Source of the DNA: Maylandia zebra
Lineage: Eukaryota > Chordata > Actinopteri > Cichliformes > Cichlidae
NCBI RefSeq assembly: GCF_041146795.1
Contig: NC_135183.1
Location: 16,496,840-16,560,839 of the forward strand
Direction: 5' to 3'
DNA: 64,000 nt
This document shows, one piece after another, positions 50,337-60,207 of the stretch; within the stretch, counting starts at the first letter, position 1, and each line of letters starts with the position of its first letter. The translations under genes and the position numbers were made by a program. Below the pieces are notes generated by a model. That model was not told where the DNA came from. It ran no database searches and saw nothing but the letters and a program-made list of their open reading frames with translations.

Positions 50337-50699
50337 AAAATTTTTAAATAAAGCACTTTACATGTCAAAAATTATTTATTTTTTTTGCTTCCTGTGTAAC
50401 TGGGAAATCTCTTTAGTCAAAGTAAAACAAATCATTTAAACAAGTGTAACACTTACAATAACATTTAACATTGGATTCAACCTATATAACCGTGAACACA
50501 CGGTTAACGGTTGAGGTTTATAAAAAATATACAAAAAAAGAACACTAATGCACACTACTTACAATTTGAACAAATAAAGATGGATTTTAACTAATTAACT
50601 TAATTTAACTAATAACTAACACTAATTAGTAAAAAAAAATATGATTTGAATTTAACTTTTTCTGATAAGGCATGACTACATCTTACAAATGAAACCTTT

Positions 50700-51680
50700 A
50701 CCTAGATGTAGTTATGTTCAAACAGACATGCAGGCAGCTGTTCAGGAGCAGACAGTTGTGCAGCAAGCCTGGCTCGAATACAAGTTCCTGAAAGCTCCGT
50801 GTCTGCGCCTGTGCCTTCTGTTTTGGCTTCGGGTCCTGCTTGTGCCACCCCCTTCCTCCTCTCCTTCTTCATGGCAGACGTCATCTGTTGCCAAACAGAT
50901 ATTTTGGAGGATGCAGCAGGCCCCCACAACTTTGGGAGCAAACAGAGGCCGAATCTCAAGGGCTCGCAAGAAGATGGAGCGCCAGTATGTTTTGAGGATG
51001 TCTGGCCTTAGCATGGTACCGATTGAACTTTTCTACCTCTGAGTTTTAAAAGAAAAACAGTACGTACTTTTATTAAGTGCTTAGTAAACTTTCAATTAGT
51101 GTAATAGGTAGAATTATAATATTGCATTTGTTCTGTTAAAGCTCTGCGTGCTTCACAGTAACTGATGTAGCACTACTCTGTGTTTGTAGGTGTAATGAAA
51201 AGGGAATTATGTTCTTACTTGACACAGGCTGACGATATAGGCTCAATATTGCCACTGGGTGCTTAAGGCATGGGTATCCTCCATCTCCCAAGAGGAAGAA
51301 GCCTGCTGGTGGATAGATGGCCTGTTTGTAAATTGGGGATCTTCGCAGTACTAGTGCATCATGCACAGATCCGCAGTTACCAATGTACACATCTAGGAAT
51401 GTACCTTTGGAGTCACAGATGCCCTGCAGCACAAGAGAGGGGAACAGTTTCCTATTTATGTAGGACCTGATATGGTTCCCAAGGTGGACGAATCCGGATA
51501 TGGCATCCATCAATTGTACCAGCTGTGCAACGGAATGCCTCTTTGCCGGGAAGGCAATAAGATGCCGTCACTCTGTATGAGGCTACACAGGCCAGCCAGT
51601 AAATGGTTACAAGCACCTCAATTTCGTGGTTCCAACCGTGTTGTTTTTCCCTGGGGAGCATTTGCACAAGCATGTTGATG
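50700..51680 (-). pseudogene. PIF/Harbinger (HARBI1-like) transposase, degraded
   Basis: Minus-strand blocks: GTIDGCHIRI (first catalytic Asp), then after a one-base frameshift NRKLFPSLVLQGICDSKGTF, VHDALVLRRSPIY and FLLGDGGYP (second Asp), EVEKFNRYHAKAR, and SIFLRALEIRPLFAPKVVGA with CCILQNICL. The segment that should hold the third catalytic Glu (VERAFG-type) is missing between the last two blocks. The transposase is therefore dead by at least two lesions. Confidence 0.8.
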
Positions 51681-51699
51681 CTGAGTCTGAAGGCTGGTT

Positions 51700-52075
51700 T
51701 GAGATCAGCTAAAGGATGGGGACACTGTTATTTATTTGTGTTTATATTTTTGCTGGGCTTTTTCCTGTTTTAAACAAGAAAAAAGACACTTAAAGTATGT
51801 AAACAGATATGGATTAGGTTTTTCTATATATATATATACATATATTTATTGAACAGTACTGAATTATTTATTGTTATTTTTAGTATATGTCATGTGGAGA
51901 GTAAAGCTTGTTTCAGTACTGCTCAGTGATACATTCGTTAAACTGTATAGGCTTTATAGTATTGATCTACCACCATAAGATATTATACACAGCAAATGCA
52001 ACCTTTTCTCTAGATTTGGGAGTACATGCATAGAAACACCAGGCTATTAGTTTTTGGGGGGTTTTATGACTCAAA
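51700..52075. other. AT-rich spacer with TATA-type repeat
   Basis: A short (TA)n-like run near 51825-51845 and no coding. Its right part probably includes the right end of the Harbinger element, but I could not identify matching inverted repeats. Confidence 0.35.
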
Positions 52076-52674
52076 CTTTATTAGATTTTAATATTAAAAA
52101 ACAAAAACAACAAAAAAAAAACAAACAAACCCAAAACAACAGAAGATAACAGAATGGACATTCCCAGTCACAACAACAAAACAAATTGAGAATCAATACA
52201 TATTCTCATGCAAAAAAACAAAATCCAAAATAAAGTAAATACACAACGATGCCAATATTTCACATAGACCCAATTACAGCTATCATATTTAGTCCGACCT
52301 TAACTACTTTAGCCGGATACGTCACTGACCTGTATATGAAAGGTAGTTGGCCCATTTATCATTATAGTCGTCCAGTCTATTTAGCAGCCTATATGATAAT
52401 CTTTCGCAAGCTGCCACTTGTCCCAGAGAAATATAGAATTGAGAGAAGGTAGGAGTCGATGAGGCCTTCCACTCTGTCACCAACAGCTTCCTCCCCAGTA
52501 TAATAGCCATTTGTACCCAATGAGCAAGAGGAGTGGGTAAGTGACTCAAAGCTGAAGGGTCTCCTACTACATAAAGACTGTTCATAAATGGCACCCTTTG
52601 GCCTACAACCTTCTCTACTACAGTATGAATATGAATCCAAAAATCTTGGACTTTGGAGCATCCCCAAAGCAAAT

Positions 52675-53161
52675 TGTAAACTCCAGACGTCTGCTTTATA
52701 TTTTTATTTACAATTGAGTTCATGTTTGTTTTATAATTCATAGATTCATTACATAAGTCATCTTTTCAGGATTAATAAATGAGAAAATATATGTGTTTAC
52801 ATAAAGTAATTTTAAGTCACTGTTTTGGGATTGGAACCTAAAAGGGGGTACCTCTCACTTTAAGTATGTCAGTGCAATAGTAGCATGAAACCCTGTGTGA
52901 GAGGGAAGGGGAGGAGCATGGACAGAGAGGTTAGGAGTCTCACGGTTTTCTGACTGTGTGCACAGGTAGTTCTGGATAACTGCTATTTTTTGGAACTTTC
53001 ATGCTAATTTAGGAAGGAGTTCATTGTTACATCTTCAGCTTGTAATAAATAAACAGTCTTCAAATCATAATGCAACTGGAAGCATTTCTTTTGGAAACCA
53101 GGAACACGCGTCAGCCATAGACTCCCCTTTTTGAACTTGGTTTAGTGGAAATTACCCTACA
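52675..53161 (+). mobile_element. Solo LTR A (487 bp) inside the L1, 5-bp duplication CAAAT
   Basis: Starts TGTAAACTCC and ends CCCTACA, flanked by CAAAT at 52670-52674 and 53162-53166. Has AATAAATAAA near its 3' side. Removing it with one duplication copy restores the L1 frame across the junction (GTLLHLLWGC). No internal retroelement genes remain. Confidence 0.85.
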
Positions 53162-53581
53162 CAAATGTAAAAGTGTGCCACTATCCTGCTGGCACTTCCA
53201 ACATGCATCGTCAGTCGCTAGACCCACCCTGTGCAACCGTGAGGGTGTCCAGTAAACTCTATTTAAAATCTTAAATTGAACCAATCTTGAACGCAGTTCA
53301 CATGACATTTTTTTCAGATTCCTAAGAATGCCATTCCATTCCTCCACTGTAAAGCTGAGATTTAAGTCCATTTCCCTTGTTCTTTTGAGGGACAGTGTGT
53401 TAGGATCGGAAGCTAATAAAAGCATTTTGTAATAAGCTGATGCCTCTTGTCCACGCCCGAAGATTGTTTTGATTTCCTCCAAAAAGTTGCAGCTTAAAGG
53501 GAACTTTGCGGATGAGCCAAATGTATTAACTATCAAATGTCTTAGTTGCACGTATTTCCAAAATTTCTGCCAAGGTAAATC

Positions 53582-54283
53582 TGTCATGGTCCTGGGTCGT
53601 TGACCCAGCGTTTTGTGTTTATTCTGATTTGTATTAGTTTAGGGTTGAACCTGTAGTTTGGTGTATTGTCAGCCCTACCTGTGTCTGTCCTTGGTGCTCT
53701 GTTCATGTCCCCGTGTTGTGTTGTAAATCAGTCTGTGTTTCCTGTTTTACTTTGAAGGCTTGTGTTCTGGATTTCCTGTTCTGTTCTGAAGGTCTGTGTC
53801 TGTTGTCATGGTGTTCAGCTTGTCTCCTCCGGTCCTCATGTGTATTAGGTTCAGCTGTTCTTCCCTCCTGTGTGTGATTACCTGATTACCTTGTGTGTGT
53901 ATATTTAGTGGGTGTCGGTCTGTGTTGGTTGTCGGCTCGTCTGCATTCATCCGTGTATTTCTGCGTATCTCTGCATTCATCTGCGTTCCATGGCGTCCCG
54001 TCTCTGCGTCCCGTCTCTGCGTCCCGTCTCTGCGTCCCGTCTCTGCGTCCCGTCTCTGCGTCCCGTCTCTGCGTCCCTCTGCCCCGCACCCCCTTTGTAT
54101 GGTCTCAGGTTTGTCATTTAGTTTCTCCCAGTTTAGGTTTCCGTTTGTAAATTACTCATACCTCGTTGCCTGTTTTTGCCACCACCACCTTTGTAAATAA
54201 AACATCACTCGTATCATCAGTTTGCTGCATCTTGGGTCCTCCTTTTCCTCCACACCACACGGCTCCCTCCGCCAGCCGTGACA
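53582..54283 (+). mobile_element. Solo LTR-like element B (702 bp) inside the L1, 5-bp duplication AAATC
   Basis: Starts TGTCATGG and ends CCGTGACA (inverted termini, TG...CA), flanked by AAATC at 53577-53581 and 54284-54288. An AATAAA sits near 54197. Removing it with one duplication copy restores the L1 frame (EEFDLPWQKFWKY). Contains a 13-bp minisatellite. No coding region recognised; a solo LTR is the simplest reading, though a short non-autonomous element is possible. Confidence 0.82.
53993..54079 (+). repeat. 13-bp minisatellite, about 6.7 copies
   Basis: Head-to-tail GCGTCCCGTCTCT units, almost perfect, within solo LTR B. High unit identity suggests recent slippage or unequal exchange. 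Confidence 0.95.
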
Positions 54284-54353
54284 AAATCAAATTCTTCTGC
54301 AAGTTTTTCAAATGATTTAAATATACTGTTTTTGTAAAGATCCCCCAGCACTG

Positions 54354-54861
54354 TGTCAGGTTTATAATATTGGATTGTCATTTATGCTTAGAAATATTTA
54401 CTCATATATGCTTAAAGTTTTATAATCAATTGCATGTTGATAGAGGTTTGATCCTTAGTAAAGACTCTGTGTGCCTTCTGGTATAGCAAACACATTTATA
54501 TCTGTTTTAGTCTAAGTGCCTTTTGTTTAGATGAACTGCTGAACTTCCAGACGAGCAGGTTTAGGGAAGTCGTTTATGGGGTCACACTCTGAACACGCAC
54601 AGGCAAGGTACTCTTTGTTTGTATGTATACGTCATATGTTAATGAACCTATGTATATTCATGTAACCTCAATAAAAGAGCAGTGTTACGAGGGAGTGTGG
54701 ACGAGAGCGACTGGGGTCAAGCGAAGGAACGGCGCTTGTCATGGTTCTCTCCATCATATATGAGTGACACAAAGAACTTTGCCTACTCGTGTCTTGCTAT
54801 TGCTGCGTAGTAGAATTGTCTTGAACGTTCCAGCGAATAGGTTTGTAGCATAAACCTATCA
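54354..54861 (+). mobile_element. Solo LTR C (508 bp) inside the L1, 4-bp duplication ACTG
   Basis: Starts TGTCAGGTTTAT and ends ATAAACCTATCA, flanked by ACTG at 54350-54353 and 54862-54865. Contains AATAAAAGAGC (54670). Removing it with one duplication copy restores the L1 frame (RGITVLGDLYKNS). Its 3' third is related to the fragment at 38396-38545. Confidence 0.85.
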
Positions 54862-56475
54862 ACTGTTATACCTCTCTGAAACCGGAGCTTCCAAAAGAAG
54901 GGTAATTTGGCAATAGAAAGTTTGGGATTATACCAAATACCAGCAGATTGGTTGAGATGTGGGTCAAATTTGAATAATTTGGACAATCTTTTCCATGCTT
55001 CTTTTAAATGAGAAAATACCGGATGTGATTGGATGTGGGGGGACAGATTAGTTGATAAGCTATATAATGGTGTAAATGGCGAGCATGCAGTACTTTCAAT
55101 AGAGAACCAAGGAGGCGCTTTCTCAGGGGGTAAAAACCAATGTGCCAAATGCCAAAGAGAAAAAGCATAATGATATAAAAGTAGATTGGGCATCCCTAAC
55201 CCACCTCTGTCTACTGGTTTCTGCAATTTTCTCAAATTCAGTCTAGGCTTTTTATTATTCCATATCAATGCTTTGCAAAGCTGGTCAAATTGTTTGATGT
55301 ATTTCAAAGAAACATGAAATGGTAGAGCCTGCAACAAATAATTGAACTTAGGTGTACATACCATTTTAACTACATTTACCTTTCCCACATCGAGAGATAC
55401 ATCTGAGACCAACGATCAACATTAATTCTCATATCGCTGAGTAAAGGTTCAAAATTTATCTTAGATCTGACAGATGAGGCGGGAAGGTAATGCCTAAATA
55501 CTTAATGCCCTTCTGAGGCCAGGAAAACATACCGGTTTGAAAAAGTGACCTAGGTCAATAACTAGTTAATGGAAGGGCCTTCGATTTGGTCTAATTCACC
55601 TTGTAACCAGAAATAGCTGAGAACGTATTTATTATTACCTGCAAGGACTTTAAAGATTTTTCTGGGTCTGATATAAAAAGCAAAATGTCATCAGCATACA
55701 ACAACAGTTTATGACAGTCTCTCCCTATACTGACACCTGGATAATTGGGCTCCCTATGAATAGCCTCTGCCAGCAGTTCAAAGGCCAGAGCAAAGAGGAG
55801 TGGGCAGCGGGGATCCCCCTGCCTGGTTCCTCTACCTAGTTCAAAAGAAAGCCCTATTATTCCATTTGTAAGTACTGATGCCTTGGGGTGTACATATATA
55901 AGATGAATCCAGTTAATAAAGCTTTTAGTAAAACCGAAACACTCCAAAGTGGCAAATAGATATCTCCACTCGACTCTGTCGAATGCCTTTTCGGCATCCA
56001 GCAAAATCGCAGCTATGGGAGAATGACTGTCCTGAACCGCCCATATAATGTCAATTAACCTCCAAATATTATCAGCTGAAGAGCGTGAGCTTATGAAACC
56101 AACTTGATCTACATGTACAAGAGAGGTTATTACCCAGTTTAATCGATTAGCCAGAATTTTAGATAAAATTTTACTATCATAGGAGGTCAGGCTTATCGGT
56201 CGGTAGCTTTTACAGTCAGTGGGGTCCTTGTCCTTCTTCAGGATAAGTGTAATAATGGCTTCAGATAGTGAAGGTGCGAGCCTACGCTCTTGAAAAGATT
56301 CATTATAAGTGTTTAAAAGCAGTGGCGCTAGATCTTCTGGAGAGGATTTATAAAATCCAGCCGTACAGCCATCCAGGCCTGGTGCTTTATCAGAGGGAAG
56401 GTGTTTAATAACTCCCACTATCTCTTTAACGGTAATGGGAGCGTCCAAATATTTCAGTTGATCCACTGTCACCAG

Positions 56476-56584
56476 TGTTGGGTAAGTTACTTTAAATTAG
56501 TAACTTAGTTACATTACTAGTTACTTCTATCAAAAGTAACTCAGTTACTTCAAGTTACTCGTTACTTTCAAAGTAACTAGTTAC
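56476..56584 (+). mobile_element. Left end of a DNA transposon (CAGTGTTGGGTAAG type)
   Basis: CAGTGTTGGGTAAGTTACTT followed by repeated 'agttactt' motifs is a hAT-like terminus frequent in fish. It interrupts the L1 upstream of its reverse transcriptase. It was itself interrupted by the hAT element at 56585-57511 and resumes at about 57512. I could not find its right end. Confidence 0.5.
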
Positions 56585-57511
56585 TAGGGCTGGGCTATAT
56601 CATACTGTTCACGGTAATACCGGTGTAATGTTGGGCAACGATAGGAAAATGAAATATCGCGATAGAATATGGATAAAACGCGCATGCGCAGTGCCTTTGT
56701 TTTCATACGCACATGCCGGCGACGCAGAATGAGAAGGGCAAAAGCGGATCGTTGAATGAAATGGATGAACCAGAATTGGTTTGTAAAAATGCTGCAACTT
56801 CAGTGGTGTGGAACTGGTTTGGCTTTCATCCATCAGATACACAACAAAGCACTATTTTTGGTAGCGCATGCTAGCGGGCCGTCATTATTACCGTGTTTTT
56901 TGGAAAATATGGCACACTTAAAATCAATCCTTTGATTTTTCTGAAAATCGACAGTGCCCCTTATAATCCCGTGTGCCTTATGTATGAATTCTGGTTGTGT
57001 TTACTGACCTCGAAACGATTTTATGTCGTACACGACGCTCGAAAATCTGTCAAATGTTTTAGTCCGACTTTGCTAAGCTACGAAGCTGCACCGCTTGATG
57101 GATTGTCGGAGCATTACGGCTACCGTAGGCAGGAGCCTCGCGGAGTGATACGTACTGTGCTTCAACATAATATTACCGTATTGTGTGTGTATAACCTCTT
57201 TTTAAGTTTTGTGCATATTATACATGGTTATGCTCAGGATATGTCGGCCAGTTTCCACTGGAAATGCCTTTTGGTTAAACTGTCAGCGAGAAATTTGCAT
57301 TTGCACTGTTACATTTTTATATAACTTTAATGCACATAAAAAACAGCTGCTTGTTTAAGTGAAAATACATTTATGGGTTTTTTTTCACTAATAAAGTTGT
57401 GGAGTTGTAAAGTATTTTGTCTAGTGTCAATTATATCGTCAGTTATATCGTTATCGCAAATTTTCAAATGTATATCGTGATAAATATTTTTGGTCATATC
57501 GCCCTGCTTTA
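56585..57511 (+). mobile_element. hAT transposon derivative with 8-bp duplication and BED-finger remnant
   Basis: 927 bp bounded by imperfect inverted repeats TAGGGCTGGGCTATAT and TAAAGCAGGGCGATAT (complement of the right end), flanked by the perfect 8-bp duplication CTAGTTAC (56577-56584 and 57512-57519). Around 56771-56869 the plus strand encodes ELVCKNAATSVVWNWFGFHP followed by Ser-Asp, a BED-type zinc finger start of hAT transposases. The catalytic domain is absent, so it is an internally deleted copy. Confidence 0.82.
56888..57165 (+). mobile_element. Diverged partial copy of the CCGTATTTT transposon
   Basis: Aligns by eye with the complement of 36320-36590: CGTGTTTTTTGG, then GCACACTTAAAATCAATCC, GTGTGCCTTATGTATGAATT, CTGGTTGTGTTTACTGACC and GGCTACCGTAG in the same order. 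It lies inside the hAT element, so it inserted there or was captured. Confidence 0.7.
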
Positions 57512-57519
57512 CTAGTTAC

Positions 57520-58104
57520 TAGGGAAAGTAACTTTGGTTTTACTGAGAATTCTCTTGTTAATGTGTAAATAAAAAAATAAAAAATTCCGCAATCGAATAT
57601 ACTGGATCTACAGTCTTATCTAAAACATACATTCCAAACCAAACTTTGTTCTAGTTTAATGCTCATAATACAGTTTAACAAACAGAACATTGAGAATGGA
57701 CACAGTACAATAGATCCACTAAGGGTATGAACTCACCGCTCCACCTTGTGTCCAATTCAGTTTAGAGAAGAGGTCTGAGTTAACCTCCAGAATTGTCCTT
57801 AATACGAAAATGAAGCGAGCACGTAATAATCATCATTTGTATCTCTCTCTAAACATAATAAAAACTCCATTAATAAGGTTTTATTAATGGAGTTTTGGAG
57901 CCACGACCTTTTCCAGTACTTTGGGGTCTAGGAAAAACAAAAACAAACAAACAAACAAACAACAAACAACAAAAACAAACAAACAAAGAACAAAAAACAA
58001 AACAGGAGAAAATTACTACCCAGAAAAATAAACAAAAGCGACAGATGAAGGGAAAAAAACCCCAACAAAAAAACGACAAAAACAAACAGGCAAACAAACC
58101 AGTT
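57520..58104. other. Spacer with a perfect 16-bp hairpin and an A/C-rich run
   Basis: No coding. AAAACTCCATTAATAA (57861-57876) is followed by loop GGTT and its perfect complement (57881-57896). An (AAACA)n-like low-complexity run spans about 57930-58080 and makes spurious open frames on both strands. Confidence 0.7.
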
Positions 58105-58299
58105 TTACACCATGGGGCGAATGAAAGTCATTGCTTTTTTATGGTCCTCGAAGCAACGGGATCCCTGAGGAGATTTCACAACAAGCACTGCTGGGTAAAT
58201 TAAGGAGAAACCAATACGTTTGTTGTGCAGAAGCTTCTTGCACTCATTAAACTTATTCCGCTTCTCACTCAGCAACTTTGAGTAGTCCGGGAAGATCAT
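58105..58299 (-). pseudogene. L1 ORF1 C-terminal fragment
   Basis: The minus strand reads MIFPDYSKLLSEKRNKFNEC, then KKLL and FSLIYPAVLVVKSPQGSRCF, the C-terminal domain of the L1 ORF1 RNA-binding protein. It lies 5' of the ORF2 remnant in the same orientation and so is probably part of the same L1 insertion, now separated by hAT elements. The N-terminal coiled coil is not recognisable. Confidence 0.7.
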
Positions 58300-60207
58300 T
58301 ATACGATGACCTTACCATACGACGTCCCCCAGGCGACAGGCAGCCTCGGCTATTAGTTATTTTTAAAAATGTACTGAGTGAAGAAGGCACGCCATCAAGG
58401 CACGTCTCCTCCCCCTCATCTTCATTCTGGCTCTTCTCTTCCGGATCTTCTCAGTTGCGCTGCTTCTTCTTCAGCCTTAAGGTACATAATGCCAGCAGCA
58501 ACTGTGACAAGCACCCGATCCATTTTCCTTTTCTTATCTTTTTACTCAGCAGATGAACCACCGATACCACAAACTATTCCCGCGATTATTTCCTGCTGGT
58601 GGCTCTTTATATAGCCGCACATATTGCTATAGTGCAGGTAATTTATAAAATATTTTCATGTATTATTTTTCAATGAAAACACACACAGTAACGTTTAGAT
58701 ATAATTTTATTGTATCCAGCCCGGTCATGTTAGCCTGACCTGTGATGTACTCCCGTACAAAACATGAGAGCCAGGAGCCAGCCAGTAAGCACCCAACTGG
58801 CTAACGAGTATTAGCTTAGCATGCTAACCATAAGTACTAATTGTAAATAAACTTACTATTAAGAGCTCCAAAAGAGCTCCACTATTAGAGCTGTAACTTT
58901 CAGGGTACATGCTAGAAGTGCTTATAACAAAAACACATACGAACTATTACTACTGTGAGAACATTTTCACTATTAAACATACAGAAACACCAATGCTGCT
59001 CACCTGCACCCGTCTCCATTTTGGGATCATTTTCCTTTGCTCTGGCATGTTGTGCAGCCACGAGGAACCTTAACAATGCAGTTGCGTTATTTGTCGACCA
59101 GGTGGCTCCAAGTTTAATATAGTTAGTTTAATATGGTAATGTTCATATGAATAATAATTGTGAATTTTCGAGAGTTATAGTAGTATTTGTCTTCATTCCC
59201 ATTTACCTTAACCCAGCAAATTTACCATTAATATGGCTGTAGTCACTTGAAGGGTCATGCTCACTTTGCGATCATCACCTTTTTTAAAATTTTTAATCTG
59301 AACAGCATTTATTTGGCCGACAAGCATGAACTGCCTACAGTTTACCACAAAAGATTATTTATTTATTTATTTTTACATCAATTAATTAATTTTCTCCAAT
59401 CACAAATTTCCATAATGAGACATCGAAATCTGGCACATGCTCCAACTATTAACATGTTATAAAGCTTCTTTTTTTTGACTCCGTTACAGCTGCACTTGAG
59501 AGGCTGCTCATATCACACCTGAGGCGTGAGCCTGTATCATTTGTCCTGAAGGTGGCGCCAGAGGAAGATCATTTACACTGCACTCACAGGATGTTCTCAT
59601 TAAATTCAGTTTTATATGATCAAAGTAAAACATGACATCTGTAGCATGAAGGAAAAAAAACATCCACAGGTAGACTATCTCACACAAACACTTTGTTCAA
59701 TAGTTGGAGTTTATTAATGAGCATACAGAATTACTGTTAGAGCCTACTGTACCTGTACCTGTACCTTCTGGATATGTTTATAAAATATACGGTAATTATT
59801 ATTCTTTACATACAAAGAGCCAGAAATAATGTTACACTGTTATACTGTTGAATCTTTTAAGCATAAAGTAACAGCTGATTCATGTGAAGTGCAGGAGGAG
59901 GTGAAAGATAATCCTACAAAAACCAGAGAAACAGGGCTCATAACTGGCCTGACAACCTGAACAATGTAAGGTTTCCTTCACTGATGCTAACAAACATTCA
60001 TTCCCTTTGAGCTGTTAATGAAGGCACAGCAACACCTGAGGTCAGTATCATATTTAAAGTCTTTACACATGTAACCAAAATGAAATAACAAAGAGCAGCA
60101 GTTTGTTCAGAGACACCATCAGGAGTTTTGCTGAAAAAATCCAAACAAACAAACATGTCAGACCACGGCATTTAGACATAAGAAAAAAGAACAAAGCTCA
60201 TACAAAA
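58300..60207. other. AT-rich intergenic DNA between the transposon cluster and the svopl-like gene
   Basis: No coding or complete mobile element seen. The right 500 bp probably includes the 3' UTR of the minus-strand transporter gene. Confidence 0.4.

Larger units (their letters stand above)
52080..56475 (-). mobile_element. L1 (Tx1-type) non-LTR retrotransposon, ORF2 remnant, split by three solo LTRs
   Basis: Minus-strand ORF2 pieces, 5' to 3': 56472-55591 holds the reverse transcriptase (PSDKAPGLDGCTAGFYK, YRPISLTSYDSKILSKI, AEKAFDRVEW, TRQGDPRCPLLFALAFELL, and YADD in LLYADDILLFI); 55412-54866 the following domain (ALIWNNKKPRL, GGLGMPNLLLYHYAF); then 54349-54289, 53576-53167 and 52669-52322 the C-terminal domain ending ERLSYRLLNRLDDYNDKW. 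An AATAAA on the minus strand near 52079 marks the 3' end. The N-terminal endonuclease is not recognisable. Breaks are partly due to nested insertions and partly to mutation (55412-55591). Confidence 0.88.

Noticed and set aside
53993-54079. Regular short repeats that could suggest a CRISPR array
   Set aside because: Units are 13 bp and directly abutting with no spacers, in a vertebrate retroelement; a minisatellite.
57870-58203. Lys/Gln/Asn-rich and Phe/Cys-rich frames
   Set aside because: Products of the A/C low-complexity run; only 58105-58299 on the minus strand (L1 ORF1) has family support.
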